Below are positions 11,202 to 21,649 of a stretch of 64,000 nt of DNA, piece after piece (within the stretch, counting starts at the first letter, position 1; every line of letters starts with the position of its first letter). The DNA is from Dermatemys mawii. Lineage: Eukaryota; Chordata; Testudines; Dermatemydidae. The position numbers were made by a program, and so were the translations under genes. The notes beneath the pieces are model-generated. The model saw only the letters and a list, made by a program, of their open reading frames with translations, had not been told where the DNA came from and searched no databases. The stretch spans positions 1,075,021 to 1,139,020 of the forward strand of contig ML677455.1 in assembly GCA_007922305.1 (NCBI GenBank), given 5' to 3'.

Positions 11202-11319
11202 TGCAAAATGAAGCAGCTTTTCATGCTGCTGTCTGAAAAGATCTCCCAGCACAGTCCTTATGAGCTAAAAGTATGACAAAAAGGGATCCAGGTTTGACCT
11301 TAATTCAATGGGAAGAAGG
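11202..11319. repeat. Inverted duplicate of 9589-9705 at a CR1 5' junction
   Basis: It is about 91% identical to the reverse complement of 9589-9705. It sits exactly between the left MITE half and the 5' end of the CR1 fragment, so it was probably added during CR1 insertion. Confidence 0.8.
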
Positions 11320-12012
11320 ACCAGTTCTGCAGAAAAGGACCTAGGGGTTACAGTGGACGAGAAGCTGGATATGAGTCAACAGTGTGCCTTTGTTGCCAAG
11401 AAGGCTGATGGCATTTGGCCTATATAAGTAGAGGTGTTGCCACCAGATCGAGGGACGTGATCATTCATTTCTATTCGGCATTGGTGAGGCCTCATCTGGA
11501 GTGCTGTGTCCAGTTTGGGGGCCCACACTACAAGAAGGATGTGGAAAAATTGGAAAGAGTCCAGTGGAGGGCAACAAAACTGATTACGGGGCTGGAGCAC
11601 ATGACTTATTAGGAGAGACTGTGGGAACTGGGATTGTTTAGCCTGCAGAAGAGAAGAATGAGGGGGGATTTGATAGCTGCTTTCAACTACCTGAAAGGGG
11701 GTTCCAAAGAGGATGGATCTAGATTGTTCTCAGTGATACCAGGTGACAGAACAAGGAGTATGGTCTTAAGTTGCAGGGGGGAGGTCTAGGTTGGATATTA
11801 GGAAACACTTTTTCACTAGGAGGGTGGTGAAGCACTGGAATTGGTAACCTAGAGAGGTAGTGGAATCTCCTTCCTTCGAGGTTTTTAAGGTCAGGCTTGA
11901 TAAAGCCCTGGCTGTGATGATTTAGTTGGGGATTGGTCCTACTTTGAGCAGGGGGTTGGACTAGATGACCTCCTGCGGTCCCTTCCAACCCTGATATTCT
12001 ATGATTCTACGA
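11320..12012 (+). mobile_element. CR1 LINE, 3' portion with ORF2 remnant
   Basis: It begins accagttctgcagaaaagga and ends gaccctgatattctatgattctac-like at the CR1 tail. The forward strand encodes [20 protein letters not shown] and [18 protein letters not shown], the C-terminal end of the CR1 reverse-transcriptase protein, with frameshifts and stops. About 690 bp of a 4-5 kb family are kept. It interrupts a palindromic MITE whose halves flank it. Confidence 0.93.
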
Positions 12013-12130
12013 ACCTGGTCCAAAAAGCTACATCACAATTAAGCAGCCCCTTAGCCTCAGCCCCGTGAGCCTGAGTCAGCTGGCATTAGCCAGCCGTGAG
12101 TTTTTAATTGTAGTATAGATGTATCTTGGT
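12013..12130. mobile_element. Palindromic MITE, right half
   Basis: It reads gaacctggtccaaaaagcta, cacaattaagcagcccctta, ccccgtgagcctgagtcagc and tgtagtatagatgtatc, the inverse of 11050-11201. It was originally continuous with that half. Confidence 0.8.
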
Positions 12131-12415
12131 AAACCTTGATCCACTATTACTAAAAGTCTCTATGGGTAAATGTCCGTAGGCACTTCTGGTCAGTTGCAAT
12201 TTGCTTGTTCCGATGGAGCCTGAGTTTGTTTAAAGGGACAAGGGCAAGTTGAAATCTAGTCAAGTTCAAATAAAAGTAGTTTTGGATACTACACCTGCCT
12301 TCATGTCCTGACCTGCCAATGTTTGTAGGTTTTTTAAAATAAATCAGCAAATAAACCTCTTACAAATTTGTACTGAAAATACATCTCAGACAAGTACATT
12401 AAATAAATCTCCATT

Positions 12416-13223
12416 TGTCATAAGTATAAAGTAGCCTAGAAGTAGCGTTTATCTGTAAGGGGTTAAGCTAAAGGTAACCTGAGAGGAGGACAACTGACCA
12501 ATGAGAAATTCCTCAGGAGACAAAGGATTTTGAGTTTCAGTTTCTCTCTGGGTCTTCTCTGTTCAACTCGGCTATGGGATGAACCACACCTATTTCTTTT
12601 ATTATAACTATAAGCTTCTATCCAGTAACAAGTAAGGTAGTCAAATAGTAAGTTCAATCTGTTTTTTTTTTATCACTTGGAGGGTTCTCAGTGGTGAGTG
12701 TTGGCTGGGTGCTTCTTGATATTGTAAGATTCAGCAGAAATATCAACAGTGGGAGAAAGTTGCCTCGGGAGAGAGGTTTGGTTTCTTAATTCTTTTGTTG
12801 ATTATGGTAGATGCTGTTCTATTGATGGTTATAAGGGATTTATTCCTTCCTTTTTTTCTTTTATTAAAATCTTTCTTTTAAAAATCTGACTGCTTGTTTT
12901 CCATTGTTTAAGATCCTGGTTTTGGATCGGGTACGTCTTGCAGGATCAGGCGAGGCTTTTCTCTCAAGCTTCCCAGGGAGGGAATAAGTTGGGGGTTTTG
13001 TGGAAAGAGAAAGAGGGGCTTCAAGTGGCCCATGTCCAATAGTTTTTTGAGACATTCTCACGATGGTAGCAGCATACCAGGTCCAGACACATGAGAAGTT
13101 TGTGTTCTGGGGAAAAACATTTTAGCCCAAGCTGGTGAAATAAGCTTGAGGGGGTTATTTCTTTTTTTATGCAGGTCCCCACCTCTGTACCCTAGAGTTC
13201 AGAGTGGGGAGGCAATCCTGACA
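12416..13223. mobile_element. Solo LTR with 5-bp TSD
   Basis: An 808-bp unit starting tgtcataagtataaag and ending caatcctgaca, so it has TG...CA ends with a short inverted repeat TGTCA/TGACA. It is flanked by exact 5-bp duplications ccatt (12411-12415 and 13224-13228). It contains cttttattaaaatctttc near 12860, which may be a polyadenylation region. No gag/pol/env frame is present. The structure is that of a solo LTR left after recombination of an LTR retroelement. Family (ERV or Gypsy-type) not decided. Confidence 0.85.
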
Positions 13224-13229
13224 CCATTA

Positions 13230-13830
13230 AAGGCAGTACAGTTGCGGATTAGGGATTGATGACAAAATCAGGTTATAACAGGGTTGTGTTGATCCAGGTG
13301 ATCTGGCTAAGTTTCAACCAGGAGATTGCATTCTGCCTGCACACTTTTGCTTGTGTAGTTTCAACTGGATAAAGTGATCTTCACATTCTGTTTCATATTC
13401 TTGTGCAGTGTTATTGTATACTCCAACGCAATGCTGCATTTAAGCAGTGGGTGAAGTGATTCCTAATCAGTTTATAGAATGATGTGGTATCTTTGGACAA
13501 AGGGTGTTATCTACATTGCACACAATATGTGACAGTTCATAGTTGTACTACTAATAGAAATGATAGTCATATTGCTTGTTTATAATGTTTTAATCAACAC
13601 TGTGGAGACGATTAATAGTACTTTAGACCCAGTCCAGCAGAGCACATGCCCAACTTTAAGAACGTGAATAGTTCTGTTGAAGACATTCTCAAAGTGCCTT
13701 TTGCTAGATCATGGCTTTAAGTCTGATACCCGAGAACAGTTTCAAATTTCCGATGATCGGCACTCAGTCTGCTGGGTGGGAACCGATAGCAGTAGTTCAT
13801 GCCTTTAATCTAGTAGCTTTGTCAGTTCAA
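13230..13830. other. PKHD1 intron, little recognisable content
   Basis: Mostly unique-looking AT-rich sequence. A short copy of a 'catgcccaactttaag' palindromic motif is near 13650. No exon signal until the acceptor at 14040. Confidence 0.4.
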
Positions 13831-13844
13831 GAAAGGTTTACCTG

Positions 13845-13925
13845 TTCTGTTTGGGCCTGATCCGGGGCCTGTGGAAATCAATGGAAAAACTCCCATTGAC
13901 TTCATTGGGCTGTGATTTAGACCCT
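13845..13925. repeat. Short palindromic motif 'attgacttcattggg'
   Basis: gggcctgatccggggcctg, then aatcaatggaaaaactccca and ttgacttcattgggctgtg form a small inverted repeat. Similar blocks recur throughout the window. It is about 120 bp upstream of the PKHD1 exon at 14041. Confidence 0.6.
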
Positions 13926-14040
13926 TTCATAAATGTATTTTCAGACATCAGTTCCTGTGTTAGTTGCCATAGCCAGATGTTCTGGCTATGAAACACGTGT
14001 CCTAAATGTTGTAATAATCTGACGTATTTTCCTCTCTCAG

Positions 14041-14199
14041 GTGCTGACTTCGTTGTCGAGTCCCAGCCATTTACCGTCTTCCCTATCCCCAAGGGAGAGA
14101 AATCCATCACGGTCCTTGCTGCTGTGCTGGGCTCAGTGGCTTCAGTGCTAGTTACGGGTCTTCTTGTATTCTGCTGGTCCAAGAAAAGCAAAAGTAGCA
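14041..14199 (+). CDS. PKHD1: PKHD1 exon encoding the transmembrane helix
   Basis: A 159-bp phase 1/phase 1 exon between cctctctcag and a consensus gtaagt donor. It encodes a short extracellular stalk (ADFVVESQPFTVFPIPKGEK), a hydrophobic segment of about 24 residues (positions 14106-14177, from SITVLAAVLG to LLVFCW) and the start of the cytoplasmic side, SKKSKSS. This is the single-pass anchor of fibrocystin, a large receptor-like protein of primary cilia and the apical membrane in kidney and bile-duct epithelia. The positive-inside rule fits a type I orientation: Lys residues follow the helix directly. The juxtamembrane LVFCWSKKSKSS continues into the next exon as KTKIE and matches the 18-residue ciliary-targeting sequence reported for mouse fibrocystin. 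Confidence 0.92.
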
Positions 14200-14384
14200 G
14201 TAAGTGGGAATCCCCAGGAGAGCTCTCCCTTTGCAGAGTCTCTCCCATTTCACTGGTGTCTAAAGAGTGACCTTTAAAGAGTTCCGCAACAATGGTAAGG
14301 CAGGCTGGGCTGGTATTATTAACATTGTTCATATCTCTTGGACACAGTGGGTCTGACTCAGTAGAACTCAGCTGACTCCAGCAG

Positions 14385-14690
14385 AGATTGGGGTCTTATT
14401 GTGCTAGGCACTGGGCATACACATAATAAGACAGCTAGTCCCTGCCCCAAAGAGTTGACAATCACTGACAAAGGAAGCGTTCTTATCCCCACTCTCCAGA
14501 TGGGCAGCTGAGGCATGCAGAGAGTAATAGCCAGGTTCTTGACAGTGCCAGCACTGTTTTCAGGGGGAACTACTGAGCACTTTGGAAAGTCATATTGCCA
14601 AGATATCATGCAAGGAGCATAGCCGGGAATTGAACACACGTCTCCTGAATCCTAGCTGAGTGTCTTAAGCACAGAGCATCCAATCAGAGC
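14385..14690 (-). repeat. MIR/core-SINE-like remnant, antisense
   Basis: cttattgtgctaggcactgg, cctgccccaaagagttgaca, then atgggcagctgaggcatgca and gggaattgaacacacgtctc are in the order of a MIR-type reverse complement. Confidence 0.65.
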
Positions 14691-14699
14691 ACTCCGCAG

Positions 14700-15575
14700 A
14701 TTAATTGTGTGTTGCAGCTTTCTCTTTCTCCAAACTGGGCAATTTTAAAAAGGAGATCAGGCCATATTCTCCTCTCCCTTGTACTGGTGCAATAGTACTG
14801 AAGTCACTGGGATTGCAGCATCTTTGACATTCCAGGCCACTTATCTAGGCATTTAAATCAGGATTTAGAAATCTAATTTTAGGCTCCTATTTTTTTTTTT
14901 AATCTTGGCCCCTATATTTCCCTGTATTCATAATAGGAAATAATGAGGCAACTCACTGTGGTGTGGCAAATATAAAGGCCGAGGTTATAACTTAAGATGC
15001 TTTCTACCATGTGGCCCCAAAACTGGCATAGCTTCAGGAGGAGTGCCCCAGAGCAGAAATATCCTCAGGTCTAGAATTGCCAGTGTAAGAGGAATGGCTG
15101 GAGAGAAACAGAGCAAGGCCCGGACTTTCTGAATGATGCCAGCAATCCCCAGTTGCTGTCATAGTCAGATGGCATAATTTAGAGCAGCCTTCGCAGTACT
15201 CTAACATATGCTGGGGAACTACTCCAGTATGCAAATAGCTCAGGAATAGGGAAGCACAAAAATGGTTTAAAAGCCTCACTCCTGAGCTGCATTATGTCGT
15301 AGTCTTGACTGTGACCAGCCTGAATTTCTAATGATGCCCAATGTATACTGTGAGGATCTGAAGACAGAGTTTTCCTGAACTGAAGAAATGTGATCCCTAG
15401 AGGCAAAATGCAATGAAGTGTAATCATAAAATAAGCCTCCCGCTTTTGGGCAGAGAGCACGCACGCAAGATTAGATGCAAGTTCACCAGCAATAGCTTGT
15501 TTCTTAAAGTAATCCTGTATCTCGCTCTGAGCCCTGGATGGACTGAGAATCTTGTAACTGTTTATTTCAATACAG
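14700..15575. other. PKHD1 intron between the TM and first tail exons
   Basis: This 1.4-kb intron (14200-15575) holds the antisense SINE remnant at its start and otherwise unremarkable sequence. A long - strand frame near 15179-15607 runs over the exon and is a shadow. Confidence 0.5.
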
Positions 15576-15719
15576 AAACGAAGATTGAACAGGCTAATGT
15601 ACCTCAAGCAAAGAGCAATATGAAATCCTCCCAGATCCCGCCACAGCAGCGTTCAACTCATGCAGATCTGCACCGTGCCCAGGAAGAGAACAAAAGAGAC
15701 ATTGCTGGGATGGAAGGAG
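15576..15719 (+). CDS. PKHD1: PKHD1 exon, cytoplasmic tail part 1
   Basis: A 144-bp phase 1/phase 1 exon with a tttcaatacag acceptor and gtgagc donor. It encodes about 48 hydrophilic residues starting KTKIEQANVPQAKS and ending NKRDIAGMEG. It is rich in Gln, Ser, Lys and His and has no hydrophobic segment, as expected for the fibrocystin tail. The first residues complete the ciliary-targeting-like stretch begun in the exon at 14041. The human tail has a similar low-complexity polar run at this place (as I remember it: KTRKTKPEEIPESQ), so gene identity is well supported here even though overall conservation of the tail is low. Polybasic and Ser/Thr-rich content leaves room for phosphorylation, but no specific site can be named. 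Confidence 0.87.
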
Positions 15720-16880
15720 GTGAGCCTGAAGACTGAGAATAACTCACATTTCTAAAGCCCCTTTCAACCAAAAAGATCTTCATGCATTTTACAAGCTATG
15801 AGCTTGTGTAGATTGAAGTTATAATTTTGACAGTTACGGATCTGCCCTAGATCACTCGCACCATTAATAGAGCTGATCACTACCAATGAATTCTCTCTCT
15901 GAACTGAGAAAATCTACAAGAAAGTAAAGGTGTGATTCAATTTTTAAATGTCTATAGAATTTATGAATTGAACAGTGTCAGGATTTCACCCAATGTCAGC
16001 TTTGCCACTTATTTCAATGAAGTCAAGATTTAACCCATACAGGGTTTTTTTTGTTTTGTTTGTTGTTTAAATCCTGTTTCCAAGCTTCTTTTCCAAAATT
16101 GAAGAGAAAACATTGCTTATATATGGTTATAGTCAGAGAAGAAGTCATGTAAAAAAGGCTTATTTGCTCAAACAGTCTGATGTATGTGTTTTCAGATCAT
16201 ATCTGTTTGTTATTGGCAAAACTGAGATGCAAGTGACAGAATCAGCCTATAATGGCAACAGATAGTCCTGATGGGAACCGTGTTCCAGAAAATCAATTGC
16301 AAGTGATCACTTTGAAGTGAGACGATAGGCAAAATGGTAACTGTAACAATGACACTGTGGGGTTCCTTCTATCTTGGTATTTAGATGACTCCCATCACCA
16401 TAGTATGTTTATTCCCTCTCAAATAATCCAGACCAAATTTGTTCCATTTACAAGTCAAAAATGAGCTTTCCTGAAAAACGTCACCCTGGATCTGAATATC
16501 AGTGTCATTTATTCTCTCGTTAACACCGTGAATGTGCTCAGAACTGGCAAGTTACAAACATTGTGACAACCCCTGCCCCAAAGAGATTACAATCCCAATT
16601 TCCTTTGAGGGATGGTGCTTCGGCCACACCCCTCTGCTGAGCATTTTCTATTGGTTGGTTTAGATGGCTCTCCGCTCATCATGCTGGCTTTTGTGAATCC
16701 CATTCTCAGATGTGTATCTCTCCCTATGCATTGTGGAGGGAGCTTGGGCACCTAACCCAGGGTTCTGAATTGTACTAGGTAGCAAGGTGCCTAAAAGTTG
16801 CCACATCCACCCTAATTGACTTGGCCTCGTTAGTACTGATCCTCCACTTGGTAAGACAACTCTCATCTTTTCATGTGCTG
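15720..16880. other. PKHD1 intron, start of the last intron
   Basis: Unique-looking sequence. A fragment 'cccctgccccaaagagatta' at about 16569 is a scrap of the antisense SINE type. I see no exon. Confidence 0.4.
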
Positions 16881-16882
16881 TG

Positions 16883-17043
16883 TATTTATACCTGCCTACT
16901 GTACTTTCTACTCCATGCAACTGATGAAGTGGGTTCTAGCCCACGAAAGCTTATGCCCAAATAAATGTGTTAGTCTCTAAGGTGCCACAAGGACTCCTCA
17001 TTGTTTTTGCTGATACAGACTAACACAGCTCCCCCTCTGAAAC
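16883..17043 (+). mobile_element. Penelope-like element 3' end joined to inverted head
   Basis: tatttatacctgcctactgt, actgatgaagtgggttctag, cccacgaaagcttatgccca and agtctctaaggtgccacaag match the terminal part of the Penelope copy at 58520-60173 (reverse strand). The last part, ctgatacagactaacacagc, is the inverse of the head sequence. Truncated and non-coding. Confidence 0.75.
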
Positions 17044-17044
17044 T

Positions 17045-17125
17045 TAAGTGCCTTTTGTGAATCTAGCGCTTAAGTTCCTAAATCTCATTAAAATTAATGG
17101 GACTTGGGCTCCTAGGTGCCGGCAG
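17045..17125. repeat. Palindromic motif 'aatgggacttgggctcctagg'
   Basis: cttttgtgaatctagcgctt, aattaatgggacttgggctc and ctaggtgcc are one half-plus of a widespread 'cctaagtcacttagg' palindrome family. A better copy is at 36155-36245. Confidence 0.45.
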
Positions 17126-17574
17126 TTTCATCTGCACTTCCAGCTGGAAATATAGTTCTCCTGTTGATGAAACATAACTGCATTAGCTCTGATCAACCCA
17201 GCGTGCAAAAAACAGAAGTGTAGTTGCAGCCGTGCAAGCAGTGGGAGGGGCTAGCAGTGTGTGTATGTGTGTAGCACATCAGATGGGTATAGATCCGGGG
17301 TGGTTAGTCCTTCCCACTGCTCAAGCCACCACATCTACAGTCTGTTTTTAGCATACTAGTTTAATCAGAGCTAGAGTGAGTAAGTCTCTGCGCTGGGAAT
17401 TACATCCCCAGTTGAAGTGTGCACATGCCCTCAATTGCATTTGAATCTGGGATGCAGGCTTCTTAGGTGCTTTTAACAGTTTTACCAATAGTGGATATTT
17501 AAGATTACTACGACTGATGCTACTGCTGATTGGCTAGGAATTGTGCACACAGCTAGTTTATGGGTCCAAGATAA

Positions 17575-17945
17575 GGGCAGGGCAAAAAAATTACCAAAAC
17601 TTTTTTTGGTGTGAAAAATGAAGATTCGATGACATTGAAATGTTTCACAACTATATGTTGGTTTCACCAAATTGTTTGTTTAGAAAACAAAAACAATTTA
17701 CGCAACCTTCAATATTGGATTTAAAATATTTTCCTTTACTTTTTTTTTAATTCAAAAACATTTTAAGGGGTCAAAATTAAAATGAAAGATTTTGCTTGAC
17801 CCCAAACCATTTTTTTCTCAGCTTTTCAATTTGATGATTTTTTTTTAAAAAAAATTATTTGCAGCCTGACCCAAAATGGATTTTGGTGACACTATTTCAA
17901 AATTGCCAGTGGACTAAAAATATCAGTAATTTGCCCAGCCATAGC
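17575..17945. repeat. T/A-rich palindromic repeat family, copy 2
   Basis: It starts gggcagggcaaaaaaattac and ends gtaatttgcccagccatag. These look like diverged inverted ends (ggcaaa/tttgccc). The interior is alternating A and T runs. Confidence 0.5.
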
Positions 17946-18209
17946 CGTGAGTTCACCCTTTTTCATTTAGACTGGGACATGGACTGTCATTTACTGTGTG
18001 AATTCTCTCTCTGAACTGAAAATTTACAGGAGAATAAATGCATGGTTTGGTTTTTAAGTGTCCGTAGAATTTATGGGTGAAATCCTGACCCCATTCAATT
18101 CAGTGTCAGTTTTGCCAGTGTCTGTTTCATAAAGTGCAAAGCACAAGCAGGCCCCAGCCTGTTCAGGCTTCTAGCTGCTACTACAACATAAAAACATAAA
18201 ACATAAAAA

Positions 18210-18256
18210 CAACAAGGAGTCCGGTGGATACAGACTAACACGGCGACCCCCTGATA
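18210..18256 (+). repeat. Penelope-like head/tail fragment
   Basis: aacaaggagtccggtggata and cagactaacacggcgacccc match the junction found in other Penelope-like fragments here. Only about 45 bp remain, after an A-rich stretch with repeated 'cataaaa'. Confidence 0.55.
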
Positions 18257-18259
18257 CTT

Positions 18260-19685
18260 AACATACTGCAACATAAGTGATTAACAATAACAGAACATAT
18301 GCATCACTACTATACACTAAACATAAAGCACTCTAGGAGCTTTCAGAATGAAAGCCATTGTACGGAGGTAAGTTAATTTGGGGATGATTATTCTGATATG
18401 CATCGTGCATACTTCTGAGTCAGTCAAGGCATGTTTTCCTACTGTCCATGCCAGACCCATTCACTTCTGTCCCTTTTCTGTAGGCCCTTTTCCCAGTTGC
18501 ATGTTTTGACCAGCTATATAAAAGCACAAGTCAAAAAGCAGTCCCATTCCCCTGTTTTGCCTTGTTTTGCTCCTCTAGCATTTTTTCGGGGGCGAGGTAA
18601 TTGTTTCTCATAATGATTTACTGATCAAACATAACTCCCTCTGAGATCACAGCCAAAGCAGAGACCTTTAGGGCCGTGCAACTGTCACCGGGCTCCACCA
18701 AACAACAGAAAGTATTGGCCTCCACCTTTACAAACGTGAATGGGCTCCTCCAGCTGTCGCCTGCTAAGAGCAAAGATCTGAGTCCATTTCTCAGCCTATC
18801 CTGGAACTCTGACTGAACCACACGTATTCTGGCACTGGATAGTTTTTCCACCGCCTCCCATAAATTTTCTGGATTGCGTAAGAGGCTAGTTTGAGTTTTG
18901 TCATCTTATTTTAATTAGCGTCCATCACAAATGCGGAGGGAGAGAGAAAGAGGAAATGCTGCAGTTTACATGTTGTGATATTTGCCATACTTCTCCAAAA
19001 TACAGCAATCAACTGTGTGCCTTAGGATACATATAAATTCATTTTTTATCTAATTTTTCTGAGATCTAAACTTCCTGTGGAGGTCTGAGATCAAAGGACC
19101 TGATTCCATCTGATGTCGGCTCTGACACATAATGTGTGCTGACTTAGTTCTGTCTATAAACTCACAGTGGGAGGCTGCCATATTCCCTTGGCACCTTTAC
19201 ATAGTGAACTTTCATTTCAGCTGGGGAGGCTGACAGGTACAGTGTTGATTGGAGCCATCGCATAAATAATTCATGGAGAGATTTTTGTCAGAAAAAGGAA
19301 ATCCAGCCACTTACAGTCTTCTAGGAATTGTTGCAAGACAAAGAGATTCCCCGATATGTTCAAACCTAAACAAGAATAACAATATCTTAAACGAATTTAA
19401 TGTGTGTGACTTGAAATGCCTAATGTTTGATTTCCCCTTATTTAAAATAATGTTGGTTTTGGAGCGAAAGATAATCAAAGCTACAGTCATTTTTGTTCAG
19501 TTTCTGCCTTGCATTTTTTTCCCTGTGACGAAATCCCATATTTCTAATCCAATGAGAAGTTTGGGATCTTTATTATTATTTCTATGATAATGAATATGAC
19601 TTAGATTACAAGATCTTATGGGTAGAGACCATCTCTTTGTTATATATTTGTACAGGGCCTAACACAATGATCCTGGGGCTTTAGA
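18260..19685. other. PKHD1 intron, mostly unassigned
   Basis: I see no repeat I can name. A somewhat GC-richer block at 18618-18851 has open frames on both strands but no paired splice sites. Confidence 0.4.
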
Positions 19686-19689
19686 CATT

Positions 19690-20845
19690 GCAACAATACT
19701 GATGATGGGGACCAGTAGATCATCTTGTCTGACCTGCTGTATAACACAGACCATTAAATTTCACCCAGTTAGCCCTGTATTGTGCCCAGTAACTTGTGTT
19801 TGATCGGAAGCCATCCAGTCGTCATAGAATCATAGAATATCAGGGTTGGAAGGGACCTCAGGAGGTCATCTCGTCCAAACCCCTGCTCAAAGCAGGACCA
19901 ATCCCCAACTAAATCATCCCAGCAGGTCTTGACCTGAAGACATCAAGAGATGGAGAATCATCACTTCCCTTCTCTCACTGCTAATATTTTTTTGCCTTAT
20001 TTCTCATTTAAATTTGTCTTGCTTCAATTTCCAGCCAGTGACTCTTTATTTATCTTTCTCAGCTAGATTGAAGAGCCCTTTAAGTGCCAATATTTCTCTC
20101 CATGAAGTTACCTATAAACTGTAATCAAAGTCACCTGTCAGTCTTCTTTTGCGAAGTTAAATAGACTGAGTTCTTTTAAGTTTCTCACTGGAAGGCATTT
20201 CTCCAGCCCTTGAATCATTTTTATGGTTGTTTTCTGCACGCTCTCCAATTTTTTTACATGTTTTTTAAGGTGTGCACCAGAGCGGCATGCAGTATTCCAT
20301 TATCCAATTCAGCAATGCCAAATACAGCAGTAAAATCAGCTCCCTGCTCTTCTTCATGGCTCCGTTGTTTATACGTCCAAGGATTTCATTAGCCATTTTG
20401 CCACACCATTGAACTGGAAACTCAGGTCCACTGTGATCCCTAAATCCTTTTGAGAGTCACTTTTTTCAAGGATACACTCCTCCTGTCTAAGTCTGGTTTG
20501 CATTCCTTGTTCCTTGATGTATAATTTTTCATTGGGATGTATGAAAAGAAAATGCATTGTCTGAATGATTCCCTCTTCCAAATAATTCAGCTTGATCTAT
20601 GCGACTGCGCTATCTTCGTGATTATGTACCCTCCACCAATCTTTGTGTCACCCGCAAATTTTATCAGCACTGATTTTAAATGTATTCCCATTTATTGATG
20701 AAAGTGTTGGACAATGTCAGGCCTAGTACCAATCCCTGCAGAACCTCACTACAAACACCCCATTTGATGGTGATACCCTGTTGGCAGCTATATTTGGAGA
20801 TCTGTCAATTCACCAGGTCTTAATCAATGTATCATGTGCTACCCG
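19690..20845 (-). mobile_element. Older CR1-type LINE fragment
   Basis: Starting near tgatgatggggaccagtaga and running to aatgtatcatgtgctac, the + strand reads as the reverse complement of a CR1-class 3' half: tagatcatcttgtctgacct, cagtattccattatccaatt, attttatcagcactga and gttggacaatgtcaggccta. The antisense protein is broken by many stops. A younger CR1 end is inserted at about 19820-19928. Confidence 0.8.
19820..19928 (-). mobile_element. Younger CR1 3' end nested in an older CR1
   Basis: gtcatagaatcatagaatat, agggttggaagggacctcag, caaagcaggaccaatcccca and aactaaatcatcccagcagg are the CR1 3' terminus in reverse. It splits the older element between ccatccagtc and ttgacctgaagacatcaag. Confidence 0.85.
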
Positions 20846-21052
20846 GATCGGCGGGTAGAGATCGATCTTTCGCAGATCGATTTATCGCGTCTCGCCAAGA
20901 GGCGCAGGTGGAGTCGACAGGGCGGGGAGCAAGTCAGGCCATGAAGATACTGAGGTAAGTCGACCTGCATACGTTGACTTCAGCTACGCTATTCACATAA
21001 CTGAAGTTGCGTATGTTGGGTCAATTCCCCGCCCTCTCCCAGTGTAGACCAG
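20846..21052. mobile_element. Palindromic MITE 'gatcgatttatcgcgtct', copy 1
   Basis: cggatcggcgggtagagatc, gcagatcgatttatcgcgtc, gtcgacagggcggggag and agctacgctattcacataac, ending cccagtgtagaccagggc. CpG-rich motifs and the 'tagac' terminus match copies at 28722 and 48368. Confidence 0.75.
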
Positions 21053-21119
21053 GGCTAAGTCCTATTCCATCTGTGCAGTTACCTTTATGAACTTGTAATC
21101 CCCTCAAAAAATGAGATCA

Positions 21120-21250
21120 GGTTTGCTTGATGTTGATGGGAGAGTACTCTCCCATTGATTTAGCATGTCGTCACCAGACCCGCTAAATCAACACCGCTGC
21201 ATTGATCACAGCAGTGCCGATTTAGCGGGTAGTGTAGACATGGCCTAAAT
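21120..21250. mobile_element. Palindromic MITE fragment 'gctaaatcaacaccgctgc'
   Basis: gacccgctaaatcaacaccg and its inverse gtgccgatttagcgggtagt flank ctgcattgatcacagcag. It ends gtgtagacatggcctaa, the same terminus as other MITEs here. Confidence 0.7.
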
Positions 21251-21649
21251 CTGCATCAGAAGCATATACCTGGATTTTTTATTTATTTATTTTGAAAAGA
21301 TTTTAGCACCCAAAATAAGAGTAAGAAACAGTCTGTCTGCATGCACCACAATGCAGGATTGGAACTTTAGAAGAGAATGGCAGCTCAAAAGTCATACGTT
21401 GTCACAAAACCAGATGCTTTACCTCTGTGCCTGATAACACTTCAGGTTATTCAGAATGCTTGCTTTTTGCATTTTCTGCTTTGCATAATAAAAATCAATG
21501 ATACTGCCATCACATTTGTGTTTTCAGTCAACATTACTTTTATTTTTCAATCATTTTCTTTTTCACGTCCCTCGTGATGCCTTGTCTGAGTTCCAAACAC
21601 TGCAGGGGGAAAAGAGTCATGCTTTATAGTAAGCTTCCATTTAGAAATG

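Noticed and set aside
13838..14332. 164-codon frame on the - strand
   Set aside because: Antisense shadow over the PKHD1 transmembrane exon, whose sense frame is in phase with the neighbouring exons.
15179..15607. 142-codon frame on the - strand
   Set aside because: Antisense, runs over the start of the PKHD1 exon at 15576, no recognisable domain.
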